Program-made: the position numbers and the translations under genes | In this document: positions 1 to 9,619 of the stretch, in pieces | Layout: each line of letters opens with the position of its first letter | Numbering within the stretch: position 1 is the stretch's first letter | The notes under the pieces: model-generated | Seen by the model: the letters and a program-made list of their open reading frames with translations, nothing else | What the model was told of the DNA's origin: nothing | Databases searched by the model: none | From: Flagellimonas hymeniacidonis | GTDB lineage: Bacteria > Bacteroidota > Bacteroidia > Flavobacteriales > Flavobacteriaceae | Reading direction: 5' to 3' | DNA: 64,000 nt | Assembly (NCBI RefSeq): GCF_008040165.1 | Contig: NZ_VRUR01000001.1 | Span: 308,150-372,149 of the forward strand

Positions 1-74
1 ATTTTGTTGATGAACCTGAAGATTTGGGTACTGTAATCAATAAAATTGATGCTGAAATTCATGGGTTGTTTTGA
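1..74 (+). CDS. 3' end of an unidentified protein
   Basis: An open frame enters the window from the left and stops with TGA at 72-74. The last 23 residues read FVDEPEDLGTVINKIDAEI followed by HGLF. They are acidic and soluble-looking, but too short to assign a family. A bidirectional hairpin terminator follows about 24 bases later, which supports this being the true end of a rightward gene. The function is unknown. Confidence 0.6.
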   Translation, partial: FVDEPEDLGTVINKIDAEIHGLF

Positions 75-97
75 TACTCAAAAAAGTACACCAATAA

Positions 98-131
98 AAG
101 GCCCCTGCAAGTTATATTTTGTAGGGGCCTT
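98..131. terminator. bidirectional hairpin terminator
   Basis: Arms AAGGCCCCTGCAA and TTGTAGGGGCCTT pair over 13 positions with one G-T wobble around a short AT loop. A-rich sequence on the left and T-rich sequence on the right allow use in both directions. It lies between the convergent ends of the partial gene at the left edge and the leftward lipoprotein gene. Confidence 0.8.
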
Positions 132-152
132 ACTTTTAACAAAGGAGAGTTT

Positions 153-896
153 TTAGAAACCTCCTCCAGAATTACAGTTCACTGCATTCAAACCAAACAC
201 CTCAATACGGGTTCCGTTCGCATTAGAGGTTACCAAAGTCACAGTATAATTTCCAGCATTCTTTATGATAACTGTTGCGGCATTTCCGTTATCCTCCGGA
301 AAAATGTCGGCCACATTAATCCCGCTTGGGTTTATTGTCCAAGAATATGAAGAAACACATGGATCGAATGGAATAGACAATCGATTTGCAATCGTATTCA
401 CACATAAAGAGTTACTACCCAAATTTCCTTCTTGATAACCTGGAGGAGTAGGGCTTCCAAACTGGGAGAATATAGGAACAGCGCTTGGTCCAGTATTTGG
501 ACAATTTGGGTCAAAACCTACTTTGTAAAGATTTAATACAACGTCACAATCCGTTGAAGCTCCAGGGTTATTTATTTTTACCATTACACTTCCTGTTGTA
601 AAATTGGATAAAAACCTTAATCTAACACTGCTTCCTACACTGGAACCAATTATTTGAATATTCCCAGATTCTACCGTCCATACCGAACTAAAACCTGATA
701 ATCCTACAGCTGTAAATATCCGTTCTTCATTTGAAAAACTAATCGGGTTAAAATTTCCATTTACCTCACAACCATTAGAACCTATACTTGATGTACTTTT
801 TATGGCTTCGAGGTTTTCTGCCACTGTTTCTTCCTTTTCACAAGACATTAGGATTAAAAATAATAATCCAAACATCAAACTTACCTTTCTTTTCAT
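153..896 (-). CDS. exported lipoprotein with PKD-like domains
   Basis: This 247-residue protein starts with a lipoprotein signal: charged MKRK, a hydrophobic stretch, then LMSC with Cys19 as the likely lipidated residue. The mature part is rich in Gly, Ser, Asn and Thr. Its second half (about 165-240) has a PKD/Ig-like pattern (SYSWTINPSG, NAATVIIKNAGNYTVTLV), and an earlier similar stretch lies at about 40-125 (FSSVWTVESG). Six cysteines outside the lipobox could form disulfides. Such domains usually serve adhesion or surface display in Bacteroidota. No catalytic motif is visible. The gene stands alone, facing the terminator at its 3' end, so the role stays unassigned beyond a surface or periplasmic lipoprotein. 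Confidence 0.75.
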   Translation of the reverse strand: MKRKVSLMFGLLFLILMSCEKEETVAENLEAIKSTSSIGSNGCEVNGNFNPISFSNEERIFTAVGLSGFSSVWTVESGNIQIIGSSVGSSVRLRFLSNFTTGSVMVKINNPGASTDCDVVLNLYKVGFDPNCPNTGPSAVPIFSQFGSPTPPGYQEGNLGSNSLCVNTIANRLSIPFDPCVSSYSWTINPSGINVADIFPEDNGNAATVIIKNAGNYTVTLVTSNANGTRIEVFGLNAVNCNSGGGF

Positions 897-1176
897 ATTA
901 CTAATTTTATAAGATTTATCCTACAATATATGATTTAAATAGATTCATACAAAAGAATCCAGGTCATCTTAACTCTCTAATAACCTTGGCCTTTTTCAGA
1001 AATTAAAATTCCATTAATTTCCCATAGAATAAGATGGTAATTTGATTTTTCCCTCATCCAAAAGGTTAGTTCCCTCATTCTTAGTTTTATTCCTTTTGTT
1101 TTCAACTTAGTTTTAGATTAGGGTTAACACCCATTATTTCTAACTCGAAGCTCTCTGCTTCATAAATTTTGAAAAT

Positions 1177-1881
1177 ATGGAATTAAAGAAAAATCCAAAA
1201 CTGGAACTGAAAAAGAACAGCTTGCTCTATTTCTCCATTGGAATGACAACAGTACTATTGCTTGCTTATGTTGCTTTGGAATGGAAAACCTTTTATGAAA
1301 CCCCAGAATTTGCACAAAATTTAGACATGCCTGATGATATCGATGACGTACTCCCACCGGTAATCATCAACTTACCTCCACCTCCACCTCCAAAAATTCA
1401 AACACCACCAGTTATTGAAATTGTAGATAATGAAAAGGACATTATAGAAACGGTAATTGAGGCTATTGAACCCAATCAAGACACTGAGATTGCAACAATT
1501 GATGATATTGATTTTACAAAAGATCCTGTCGATGACGTAATTCCTTTTACTGTCATTGAAGATGTACCAGTTTTCCCAGGTTGTGAAGGTTCAGATGATA
1601 AACGAGCTTGTTTTCAAGAGATGATGCAAAAGCATATACGAAAGAATTTCCGCTATCCTGAGATTGCCCAAGAAATGGGACAGCAAGGTAGGGTACATGT
1701 GGTTTTTGTCATTCAAAAAGACGGGGGCATTGATGAAGTTAGAATGCGTGGACCTCATGAAGTTCTAGAAACAGAGGCTGCTAGAATTATCTCGAAATTA
1801 CCAAAAATGACCCCGGGAAAACAAAGAGGAAATCCTGTTAAAGTACCTTTTTCAATTCCGATAACTTTTAGACTTCAATAG
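1177..1881 (+). CDS. TonB-family energy-transducing protein
   Basis: The product is 234 residues with TonB architecture. It has a short cytoplasmic N-terminus, one membrane helix at about 16-33, a proline-rich segment (NLPPPPPPKIQTPP) and an acidic spacer, then a C-terminal TonB domain from about 128 to the end. The domain carries the Bacteroidota motif PVFPGCEG with a second Cys (ACF) 11 residues after the first, YPEIAQE, and ends PFSIPITFRLQ. TonB proteins couple the proton motive force to TonB-dependent outer-membrane receptors through ExbB/ExbD, none of which is encoded in this window. A paralogous C-terminal domain occurs near 15 kb in a protein without the membrane anchor. The gene appears monocistronic and ends at a strong terminator. 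Confidence 0.92.
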   Translation: MELKKNPKLELKKNSLLYFSIGMTTVLLLAYVALEWKTFYETPEFAQNLDMPDDIDDVLPPVIINLPPPPPPKIQTPPVIEIVDNEKDIIETVIEAIEPNQDTEIATIDDIDFTKDPVDDVIPFTVIEDVPVFPGCEGSDDKRACFQEMMQKHIRKNFRYPEIAQEMGQQGRVHVVFVIQKDGGIDEVRMRGPHEVLETEAARIISKLPKMTPGKQRGNPVKVPFSIPITFRLQ

Positions 1882-1888
1882 AAACAAA

Positions 1889-1916
1889 AAACCACGCTTA
1901 AAGCGTGGTTTTTTAT
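1889..1916. terminator. bidirectional hairpin terminator
   Basis: Perfect arms ACCACGCTT and AAGCGTGGT enclose a tiny loop. They are flanked by an A run on the left and a T run on the right. It separates the convergent tonB-type gene and the membrane pyrophosphatase gene. Confidence 0.9.
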
Positions 1917-1938
1917 TATTTAAAAAGATATTTGAAAG

Positions 1939-4326
1939 CTACTCTTTGGATGCTGCTTTATAAGCATCTACCAATTTTTGTACTTCTTCTTTGGTAGCTC
2001 CGGTAAATTCTTTTATTTCTTCTTTTGCTTCTCCGGCTACTTCATACGTTGATGTAACAACCGCTTTGTATAAGCCTTCAGCAGTGTTGCTCATTTCAAC
2101 ACGGACTTGTTTTTCAACAGGTACGCTCTCTTTCATTCCTTCAGTAGTGATAGAGATTGTAGTGCCGTCTTCTTTTAGCATACTAACCTCATCAGCTGGA
2201 GCAAGGCTCACCAAACTTGGTGCAATAACCAAAGCCACAACGGACATCAACTTTAACAAGATGTTCAATGAAGGTCCAGAGGTGTCTTTAAATGGATCAC
2301 CAACCGTATCACCAACAACGGCAGCTTTATGTGCATCAGAACCTTTACGTCCGTCAGATTCAATCATTTTCTTAGCGTTATCCCAAGCACCACCTGCGTT
2401 TGATTGGAAAATGGCCATTAAAACCCCACAAGTGGTTACACCTGCAAGCAGACCACCCAACATTTCAGCACCACCAATAAAACCAACAGCAACCGGAACA
2501 GCAATCGCCAATAGACCTGGCAATACCATTTCTTTAATAGAAGCCTTGGTAGAAATATCTACACACTTATCGTACTCTGCAAGTCCATCAGCTTCATCAA
2601 AAATTGCACGTTGCTCTGGAGTCGCTTTTGACATATCTGAATCAACAGCTCTCATTACTTCCAATGCAGCTTTCAATTGTGGAATATCTCTAAACTGGCG
2701 ACGAACTTCTTCAATCATCGCCATTGCAGCACGACCTACAGCATTCATAGACAAGGCAGAGAATACAAAAGGAAGCATTCCACCTATTAAAAGACCCGCC
2801 ATAATTTTAGGCTGGGATACATCAATAGAAGTTACGTTTGCTACTTTCATGAAAGCAGAGAACAAAGCCAAAGCCGTTAATGCAGCTGAAGCAATTGCAA
2901 AACCTTTGCCAATAGCGGCGGTTGTATTACCAACAGCATCTAATTTATCCGTACGCTCACGTACCTCTGGATCTAACTCAGCCATTTCTGCAATACCCCC
3001 GGCATTATCAGAAATTGGTCCGTAGGCATCAACAGCTAATTGAATACCCGTATTCGCCAACATACCTACTGCAGCGATTGCAATACCATATAGACCTGCG
3101 AAATGGTGTGATACCAAAATCGCTGCAGCAATCAATAAAATAGGAATCATAGTGGACATCATACCAACGCCCAAACCTGCAATAATGTTTGTTGCCGCAC
3201 CTGTTTCAGATTGTGAAACGATAGATTTTACTGGTTTTGTACCTGTACCCGTGTAGTACTCTGTAATTTTTCCCACGCCTAAACCAGCAACAAGACCGGC
3301 TAAGGTGGCCCAGAAGATTCCCATTGCTCCGAATGGCAAACCTTCAACGCTTTCAGGGATTAAACCATGAATAATGAAGTAAGAAGCAACAACCATTAAG
3401 CCTGCAGAACCAAATTCACCAATATTTAATGCAGTTTGAGGATTTCCACCATCTTTAACTCTAACAAAGAACGTTCCTATAATAGACATTAAAATACCTA
3501 CCGCAGCCAATACCAAAGGAAGGTACACTGCACCTAAACCTGCAAAATCAGGTGTAATAATGAATGCCCCTAACACCATGGTACCAATAATAGAACCGAC
3601 ATAAGATTCAAATAAATCAGCTCCCATACCAGCAACATCACCAACGTTATCACCAACATTATCTGCAATAGTAGCTGGGTTTAAGGGGTGATCTTCTGGA
3701 ATACCTGCTTCTACCTTACCAACCAAATCTGCACCAACATCCGCTGCTTTGGTATAAATACCTCCTCCTACACGTGCAAAAAGTGCTATAGATGAAGCTC
3801 CCAGAGAAAATCCTGAAAGCACATTTAATACCAAGCCTAAATTTTCTGCGCCTGGCCAAATAGATTGGTATATTATGAACAAACCACTAAGCCCTAAAAC
3901 ACCAAGACCTACTACACCTAATCCCATTACCGCACCACCAGCAAAAGCAACTTCTAATGCTTTTCCTAAAGAATTTTTGGCAGCCTGAGTCGTTCTAACA
4001 TTTGCTTTTGTAGCAACTCTCATCCCAATAAAACCTGCCAAAGCCGAGCAAATAGCTCCGACAATGAATGATAATGCTACCATTCCGTTAGATCCCTCTT
4101 CGTTACTTCCTTTAAGGAATAAAAGGATAGCAACAGCAATCACGAAGATGCTCAGTATTTTATATTCTGCTTTAAGGAAGGACATTGCTCCATCTGCAAT
4201 ATTTTTGGCAATCCTTGCCATTTTAGCATCTCCCACATCCTGCTTTCCTACCCACATATTCTTAATGAATACAAAGATTAGCGCCACAATACCAAATACG
4301 GGCAGAAATTTTAAGATTAATTCCAT
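1939..4326 (-). CDS. hppA: K+-dependent membrane-bound pyrophosphatase (Na+ or H+ pump)
   Basis: This 795-residue polytopic protein hydrolyses pyrophosphate and pumps Na+ and/or H+ outward. Family motifs are intact: [13 protein letters not shown] at 196-208, [16 protein letters not shown] at 222-237, and [11 protein letters not shown] near the C-terminus. In [10 protein letters not shown] (466-475) the fifth position is Ala, where K+-independent enzymes have Lys, so it belongs to the K+-dependent class. FESY in helix 6 places a Glu as in Na+ pumps, but flavobacterial K+-dependent members include H+ pumps, so the ion is not decided. After the last helix ([12 protein letters not shown]) comes a hydrophilic tail of about 85 residues that most family members lack. 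By known topology it would lie in the periplasm. The soluble pyrophosphatase gene lies directly upstream on the same strand. Confidence 0.96.
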   Translation of the reverse strand: MELILKFLPVFGIVALIFVFIKNMWVGKQDVGDAKMARIAKNIADGAMSFLKAEYKILSIFVIAVAILLFLKGSNEEGSNGMVALSFIVGAICSALAGFIGMRVATKANVRTTQAAKNSLGKALEVAFAGGAVMGLGVVGLGVLGLSGLFIIYQSIWPGAENLGLVLNVLSGFSLGASSIALFARVGGGIYTKAADVGADLVGKVEAGIPEDHPLNPATIADNVGDNVGDVAGMGADLFESYVGSIIGTMVLGAFIITPDFAGLGAVYLPLVLAAVGILMSIIGTFFVRVKDGGNPQTALNIGEFGSAGLMVVASYFIIHGLIPESVEGLPFGAMGIFWATLAGLVAGLGVGKITEYYTGTGTKPVKSIVSQSETGAATNIIAGLGVGMMSTMIPILLIAAAILVSHHFAGLYGIAIAAVGMLANTGIQLAVDAYGPISDNAGGIAEMAELDPEVRERTDKLDAVGNTTAAIGKGFAIASAALTALALFSAFMKVANVTSIDVSQPKIMAGLLIGGMLPFVFSALSMNAVGRAAMAMIEEVRRQFRDIPQLKAALEVMRAVDSDMSKATPEQRAIFDEADGLAEYDKCVDISTKASIKEMVLPGLLAIAVPVAVGFIGGAEMLGGLLAGVTTCGVLMAIFQSNAGGAWDNAKKMIESDGRKGSDAHKAAVVGDTVGDPFKDTSGPSLNILLKLMSVVALVIAPSLVSLAPADEVSMLKEDGTTISITTEGMKESVPVEKQVRVEMSNTAEGLYKAVVTSTYEVAGEAKEEIKEFTGATKEEVQKLVDAYKAASKE

Positions 4327-4382
4327 AGTGTTATAGTTATTTTATGAGTTTTTTAGTGGCAGCAAAAGTAGTAAAATACAGA

Positions 4383-4420
4383 CTAATAAAAAAAATGCAC
4401 TTTTGAAGGTCAAAAGTGCA
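4383..4420 (-). terminator. terminator after ppa
   Basis: Arms TGCACTTTTG and CAAAAGTGCA form a perfect 10-bp stem with loop AAGGT. On the minus strand an eight-base T run follows. This suggests that ppa and hppA are mostly separate transcripts. Confidence 0.85.
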
Positions 4421-4442
4421 TAAATCTTATGTCGATACTGCC

Positions 4443-4970
4443 TTAAATAGTAAAGGTTCGCTTCTTTTTATGCTCGCTTTCTTCATAGCGTTTTACACAC
4501 TGATGGTAGATGTCTATAGCTTCAGTTACATCTCCCCAACCACCTGTATCTACCTTCTTTTCTTCTAAGTCTTTATATACCTGGAAAAAATGTTCGATTT
4601 CTTTTAATCGATGTGGATTTAAATCGCTGATATCATCTCTTTTGCTCCAAATAGGGTCTGAAATAGGAACACAGATAATTTTTTCATCAGGTCCTTTTTC
4701 ATCGGTCATATGGAACACTCCAATAGGCTTTACTTCCATGACCACCATGGGATAGGTAGGTTCCGTGCCCAATACCAAAACATCTAAAGGATCCTTATCC
4801 AAAGCCAAGGTTTCTGGGACAAATCCATAGTCTCCAGGATACATCATTGAAGAGAAAAGAGTACGGTCAAACCGGATTTTATGCAATGTAAAATCGTATT
4901 CGTACTTATTTCTGCTACCTTTTGGGATTTCTATAAGGACATCAAAAGTGACTTCTTCTTTCTTAGACAT
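4443..4970 (-). CDS. ppa: inorganic pyrophosphatase (family I)
   Basis: The soluble enzyme hydrolyses PPi to two phosphates and so drives biosynthetic reactions that release PPi. With the start chosen here (MSKKEEVTFDVLIEIPKG) it has 175 residues, the normal length for the bacterial family. The signature DKDPLDVLVLG supplies the metal-binding aspartates, and IPKGSRNKYEYD and YPGDYGFVPETLA are also typical. An in-frame ATG eight codons upstream is possible, but its extra residues (MQKNKRLK) are atypical. Having a soluble PPase beside a PPi-driven membrane pump means the two compete for PPi. The terminator between them suggests independent expression. Confidence 0.95.
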   Translation of the reverse strand: MSKKEEVTFDVLIEIPKGSRNKYEYDFTLHKIRFDRTLFSSMMYPGDYGFVPETLALDKDPLDVLVLGTEPTYPMVVMEVKPIGVFHMTDEKGPDEKIICVPISDPIWSKRDDISDLNPHRLKEIEHFFQVYKDLEEKKVDTGGWGDVTEAIDIYHQCVKRYEESEHKKKRTFTI

Positions 4971-5046
4971 TTTGAGGCGTTTATTTTTTTGCAAAAATAG
5001 CTACTAATAAGCGAATAAGGTAAGGAAATTGTGTTCTTATTATGAA

Positions 5047-7542
5047 TTAAAAATTAAATCCGAAAGTTCCAGTAATACCAAATCGCCGGGCATCTGGGTT
5101 ATCTAAATAGTTTCCTCTAAAATTGAAATCGATTCTAAGAATTTTAAAGATGTTTCCTATACCAAAAGAGTACTCCCAATAAATTTGATCGTTAGGTGCT
5201 ATCAATGGAATGTTGGACGGAGAGCTCAACGCCATATTCTCGTCCGAAAGCTGCCCCCATGCTCCCCTCACTCCCACAATCTCTCTAAGGTTTAATTTTC
5301 TCAACACCGGAATTCTTGAAAATAAGCGTCCATTAAAATTGTGCTCTAAGTGCACTGTGGCATAGGTATCGGTAACAAATTCGTAAAAATCCAGATTCGG
5401 AAAGGTATTGTAGAGGGTAAAAAGCGTTTGATTTCCGGGTACTACGCTTAATAAACTTAGAGGAACCTCACCAAATGTCTTGCCCAATTCTATGCTGCTT
5501 GTTAATCTTCCAAAGCCACCTATTTGCCAAGGTTGTCGGTACGAAAACTGAACTTTCTCGTAGTCAAAGTCACTTTCCAAAAATCCGCGGACACCTTTGG
5601 TGTAGTTAAGAAGTAATGTGCTATGGTCATCGTTTATATTCGCCCGTTCCACACCATATCCTATGGTTCTCTTTCCGGGAGTATATATTAAGGTTGTATT
5701 CAGGTCAAATTGTTTTACTTCCGATGAAATGCCTGTTGGAGAATCTGGATCTATATAATCAAGGTTAAATGCATCCGGTAAAGCAGAGCTTAACGTTCTG
5801 AAAGATCCGCCTAGACGAACTCTAAAATTCTTTGCGGGTTCCACTTCAAAGTTCAGTGTAGACAAATTAATATTGGTCAACCGATCATTGGCACCTACCG
5901 TCACCAAAGATGAAGAGGCGATACTCCTTCCCAATACATCATTGGTACTTGTAAGACTTAGTCCCAACTGTTCAATATCCCTCCGATTCCCCCCGGAGAG
6001 AATCAATCTTGACTTTCTATCCAATAAAAACTTAGCAGAAAAACCGTGTTTTGCTTTTTTATCCGTAAATCCGTAGGCCATGTACCCTTCTAATCGCCAG
6101 GTATCATTCTGTCCAAAATAAGTTCTTGCCCCAAGCCGAACACGCGTACCTTCGGCATCGTTAAATCCAAGAACGCTATAGATATTACCTACATCAATAT
6201 TCCATTTATCAATCTCTATATAACCAGAACCAAGAATACTGACAATGTCATAGTAAGTCCTAAACTTTGGAACGGTTTTAAGCGTATCCAGTAATTTAAA
6301 TATTCCTGACTCATCGTCATTAAGGGTTTCTAGACGAGCATTTTTCCAGAATATACTATCTCGTGAAAACACTCTGGGGTCATAAGGGTCCGATTCTGCC
6401 TTGTAGAATTCTTCGGGACGGGCGGTATCGAACTTATAATTATCAAAAACTGTGGTACGTTTGCCATATACGCCTCGCGATTTTTCCTTTTTTGAAAAAC
6501 TAAAATCACTCAACATATAATCTCTTTTCAGTAAAAAGACCGAATCGTTCACCACATCAAATTCTTGTTCTATATAAATTTCCTTCACCCAGTTGATGTT
6601 GGCACTTTTAGTAACCTGAAGATTGATTTTTTTAATGGCATAGGTAGTATCAGCTACCCAAAAATCTCCTTTAAATGTGAGTTCATTTTTTCTTCTGGGG
6701 TAGTAAATAATATTGTAACACCATTTATTGTCAATAAATGTACTATCCGATAGCACATAGTTATACGTATCCACCCCAGTCTTGGAAAGTGGGCTGGTAA
6801 AACTTTTATCAAAAAACTTCAGGTAATTATTATAGATATCATAGTCTGAATATAAATCTTCCACAAAAGCTGTAATAGCCTGGTTTCCGCTAAATCCCGA
6901 ATTTTTGTTCCCTAGTACATCTTCCTTCTCCTCTTCTAAAATGTTATCTCCATAGATTTTGGAAAAGCTTTCATTTAAAAACATAGGCAAATAGGTTTTC
7001 CCCGTAATTCTCGAAGTATCCAAATCCGCAAACATGAATTCCAATCCTTTAAAGAGTTTACTCTTGATCAGAGCACTATCAATAGTATTCAAGTCAAATT
7101 CTACCTTTTCATACTTATCATATTGGTATTGTTTGAATTTTCGAACACCATTTTCCCGCTTCTTTGCCCATATTTTTTTTAATATTTCAATAGCAGGGTT
7201 ATTTTTTTTGGATTGTTTACCGGTATATACGATTACTTCTTTGAGCTGTTCCGCAGATTCTTGCAAAGTAATCTCCATATTATAGTTCACTCTCTGTTCC
7301 AGCTCAATCTCCTTTGTTTCAAATCCTATAAATGAAATCTGTATGGTATTATATGTCTGGTCCGATTCTATATAAAAACGTCCATTATCATTGGTAATGG
7401 TTCCCTCGGAAGAGTTTTTAAAAATGATATTGGCAAAAGCGATGGGAGAACCAGTTTCATCCACTATAATACCACCAACTTTAGTTTGGGAAAACGCAAA
7501 AAAACAAGATGTGAAGAGAAAAATAAAAAGGAATCTTTTCAT
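5047..7542 (-). CDS. DUF5686 / carboxypeptidase-regulatory-like outer-membrane protein
   Basis: The 831-residue protein has a cleavable signal peptide (MKRFLFIFLFTSCFFAFSQ). A carboxypeptidase-D regulatory-like beta-sandwich follows at about 20-105 (GGIIVDETGSPIAFANIIFKNS ... GRFYIESD). The long DUF5686 region contains many alternating aromatic and polar strands and ends in Phe (GITGTFGFNF), as expected of an outer-membrane barrel. The plan resembles TonB-dependent-transporter relatives but without a recognisable plug or TonB box. The family is common in Bacteroidota and I know of no established biochemical role. It stands between ppa and pdhB on the same strand, with terminators on both sides, so it is probably its own unit. 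Confidence 0.85.
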   Translation of the reverse strand: MKRFLFIFLFTSCFFAFSQTKVGGIIVDETGSPIAFANIIFKNSSEGTITNDNGRFYIESDQTYNTIQISFIGFETKEIELEQRVNYNMEITLQESAEQLKEVIVYTGKQSKKNNPAIEILKKIWAKKRENGVRKFKQYQYDKYEKVEFDLNTIDSALIKSKLFKGLEFMFADLDTSRITGKTYLPMFLNESFSKIYGDNILEEEKEDVLGNKNSGFSGNQAITAFVEDLYSDYDIYNNYLKFFDKSFTSPLSKTGVDTYNYVLSDSTFIDNKWCYNIIYYPRRKNELTFKGDFWVADTTYAIKKINLQVTKSANINWVKEIYIEQEFDVVNDSVFLLKRDYMLSDFSFSKKEKSRGVYGKRTTVFDNYKFDTARPEEFYKAESDPYDPRVFSRDSIFWKNARLETLNDDESGIFKLLDTLKTVPKFRTYYDIVSILGSGYIEIDKWNIDVGNIYSVLGFNDAEGTRVRLGARTYFGQNDTWRLEGYMAYGFTDKKAKHGFSAKFLLDRKSRLILSGGNRRDIEQLGLSLTSTNDVLGRSIASSSLVTVGANDRLTNINLSTLNFEVEPAKNFRVRLGGSFRTLSSALPDAFNLDYIDPDSPTGISSEVKQFDLNTTLIYTPGKRTIGYGVERANINDDHSTLLLNYTKGVRGFLESDFDYEKVQFSYRQPWQIGGFGRLTSSIELGKTFGEVPLSLLSVVPGNQTLFTLYNTFPNLDFYEFVTDTYATVHLEHNFNGRLFSRIPVLRKLNLREIVGVRGAWGQLSDENMALSSPSNIPLIAPNDQIYWEYSFGIGNIFKILRIDFNFRGNYLDNPDARRFGITGTFGFNF

Positions 7543-7642
7543 GTTTTGATATGTGTTGCACAGGTAAACTCCCTCCTAGGGATTCTAAAAATGCATGGTC
7601 AATTTGGTTTTAAAGTAATTTCTTATCAAAAACTATTCCTTA

Positions 7643-7675
7643 AAAAAAGCCTCGTCAACTTTAGTTGAAGAGGCT
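7643..7675 (-). terminator. terminator after pdhB
   Basis: Arms AGCCTCGTCAAC and GTTGAAGAGGCT (one mismatch) surround a short loop. A seven-base T run follows on the minus strand. It sits 26 bases past the pdhB stop. Confidence 0.85.
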
Positions 7676-7700
7676 AATATACCCTACAAATATGAGTAAG

Positions 7701-8678
7701 TTATTTATATAACACTTTCTTAACAGCTTTGATCACATCTTGATGATTTGGTAACCATTCGGCCAAAAGCACTGGTGAATATGGCGCAGGTGTATCCGCT
7801 GTATTGATCTTTATAATAGGGGCATCCAGATAGTCGAATGCCTTATCTTGAACTTGATACGTAATTTCTGTAGCCACGTTACCAAAAGGCCAAGCTTCTT
7901 CTAAAATGACCAACCTATTGGTTTTCTTTACAGAATTCAAAACCGCATCATAATCCAACGGACGAACAGTTCTTAAATCGATAATTTCACAACTGATTCC
8001 TTCTTTTTCCAATTCATCAGCAGCTTTGTAAGCCTCCTTTATGATTTTTCCGAAGGAAACAATAGTAACATCTGTTCCTTCTCTCTTAATATCAGCCACA
8101 CCTAAAGGAATGGTAAACTCCCCTTCTGGCACTTCTCCCTTATCGCCGTACATCTGTTCAGACTCCATAAAAATTACTGGATCATCATCACGAATGGCAG
8201 ATTTCAATAATCCTTTTGCATCAGCAGGGTTGGAAGGCACAACTACTTTTAAGCCTGGGCAATTGGCATACCAGCTTTCAAAGGCTTGCGAGTGTGTTGC
8301 AGCCAATTGTCCTGCAGAGCCCGTAGGCCCTCTAAAAACTATAGGGCAAGGAAACTGTCCAGCTGACATCTGCCTAATTTTTGCAGCATTATTTATAATT
8401 TGGTCAATTCCAACAAGGGAAAAGTTAAAGGTCATAAATTCAATAATAGGTCGGTTACCAATCATGGCAGAACCCACGCCAATACCTGAAAAGCCTAATT
8501 CAGAAATAGGAGTGTCTATGACTCGCTCAGGTCCAAATTCATCCAACATACCTTTTGAAGCTTTATACGCTCCGTTATACTCGGCAACCTCCTCGCCCAT
8601 CAAGTATATGGTATCATCTTTTCGCATCTCCTCGGACATGGCCTCCTTGATAGCTTCTCTGAACTGTAGTGTTTTCAT
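7701..8678 (-). CDS. pdhB: pyruvate dehydrogenase E1 component, beta subunit
   Basis: The 325-residue transketolase-type beta subunit forms, with PdhA, the thiamine-diphosphate E1 enzyme that decarboxylates pyruvate for acetyl-CoA formation. The N-terminal pyrimidine-binding domain carries GEEVAEYNGAYKASKG and VIDTPISELGF. Glu60 in that segment is the residue expected to contact the ThDP aminopyrimidine ring. The C-terminal domain (about 200-325) holds SFGKIIKEA and ILEEAWPFGN. PdhA and E2 are not encoded nearby, so the subunits of this complex are split across the genome. It is divergent from etfBA, and the shared 174-bp region contains a long palindrome. Confidence 0.95.
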   Translation of the reverse strand: MKTLQFREAIKEAMSEEMRKDDTIYLMGEEVAEYNGAYKASKGMLDEFGPERVIDTPISELGFSGIGVGSAMIGNRPIIEFMTFNFSLVGIDQIINNAAKIRQMSAGQFPCPIVFRGPTGSAGQLAATHSQAFESWYANCPGLKVVVPSNPADAKGLLKSAIRDDDPVIFMESEQMYGDKGEVPEGEFTIPLGVADIKREGTDVTIVSFGKIIKEAYKAADELEKEGISCEIIDLRTVRPLDYDAVLNSVKKTNRLVILEEAWPFGNVATEITYQVQDKAFDYLDAPIIKINTADTPAPYSPVLLAEWLPNHQDVIKAVKKVLYK

Positions 8679-8783
8679 TAAGTAGTACTAAAAAGTTTAG
8701 TTAACGTGCATTAAAAAATGCAAGCAAAAATAGCAAAATATACAAGAATACCCCACGGATGAAAACCAAAAAAAAGAACAAAA

Positions 8784-8805
8784 TTTATTATGCATGCATA
8801 ATAAA
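8784..8805. promoter_or_regulatory. 22-bp perfect palindrome, candidate operator
   Basis: The centre reads ATTATGCATGCATAAT and the symmetry extends three more bases on each side. It lies between the divergent pdhB and etfB genes, at the -33 position relative to the TATCTTTG box of etfB. The same 16-bp core occurs upstream of the SGNH-hydrolase lipoprotein at 34732-34747. The symmetry suits a dimeric repressor such as a TetR-type protein. The regulator itself is not identified here. Confidence 0.65.
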
Positions 8806-8822
8806 AATCTGAATTTTATAGC

Positions 8823-8830
8823 TATCTTTG
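8823..8830 (+). promoter_or_regulatory. -7 promoter element of etfBA
   Basis: TATCTTTG matches the Bacteroidota TAnnTTTG consensus 22 bases before the etfB start codon. No clear TTG -33 box is present at the usual spacing, where the palindrome lies instead. That fits a regulated promoter. Confidence 0.55.
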
Positions 8831-8852
8831 AGGCGTTAAACCTAAAAAGTAT

Positions 8853-9599
8853 ATGAAGATTTTAGTTTGCATAAGCAATGTACCAGATACCACTTCCAAA
8901 ATCAATTTTACGGAAGGAGATACCAAGTTTGATACAAACGGTGTTCAATTTGTGATTAATCCCAATGACGAGTTTGGATTAACTCGTGCCATGTGGTTTA
9001 AAGAAAAACAAGGAGCTGCAGTGCACGTAGCTACCGTGGGAGGCGCTCAAACAGAACCCACCATACGTAAAGCATTGGCTATTGGTGCGGATGAAGCCAT
9101 ACGCATAAACGCAGAACCCACTGATGGTTTCTTTGTTGCCAGACAATTGGCCGAAGTAGTTAAAAATGGTGGATATGACCTCGTTATAGCTGGGAGGGAG
9201 TCCATTGATTACAATGGTGGTATGGTACCAGGAATCTTGGCTACACTTTTAGATATGAATTTTGTGAATACCTGCATTGGTCTTGAAGTTGATGGAACAA
9301 GTGCAACAGCCATGCGCGAAATTGATGGTGGAAAAGAAAAAATAAGCACTTCCCTTCCATTGGTAATTGGCGGACAAAAAGGATTGGTACAAGAAAGTGA
9401 CCTACGAATTCCTAATATGCGTGGTATCATGATGGCGCGAAAAAAGGCTTTGAATGTGGTTGAACCTGTAGATGCACCAAAGCCTACACAGGATCAAAAA
9501 TTTGAAAAACCAGCTGCCAAAGGACCTGTAAAATTGGTAGATGCCTCCAATGTAGCAGAATTGGTCAATTTATTGCACAGCGAAGCCAAAGTCATTTAA
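8853..9599 (+). CDS. etfB: electron transfer flavoprotein, beta subunit
   Basis: EtfB (248 residues) pairs with EtfA to carry electrons from acyl-CoA and other flavin dehydrogenases to ETF:quinone oxidoreductase. The AMP/FAD-domain pattern is clear: MKILVCISNVPDTTSKI at the start, AIGADEAIRI, AGRESIDYNGGMVPGILATLL, and the recognition-loop region DLRIPNMRGIMMARKK at about 183-199. The length is normal. etfA follows after 20 bases in the same direction, so the two form an operon. The upstream palindrome is shared with a lipase-like lipoprotein gene elsewhere in the window, which hints at control by lipid availability (inference). Confidence 0.96.
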   Translation: MKILVCISNVPDTTSKINFTEGDTKFDTNGVQFVINPNDEFGLTRAMWFKEKQGAAVHVATVGGAQTEPTIRKALAIGADEAIRINAEPTDGFFVARQLAEVVKNGGYDLVIAGRESIDYNGGMVPGILATLLDMNFVNTCIGLEVDGTSATAMREIDGGKEKISTSLPLVIGGQKGLVQESDLRIPNMRGIMMARKKALNVVEPVDAPKPTQDQKFEKPAAKGPVKLVDASNVAELVNLLHSEAKVI

Positions 9600-9619
9600 G
9601 AATTAGAATCTAGAAAAAT

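Noticed and set aside
1991..3025. Long rightward reading frame antisense to hppA
   Set aside because: It is the reverse shadow of a well-conserved gene, with low-complexity Ser/Ala/Pro/Ile sequence and no recognisable domain.
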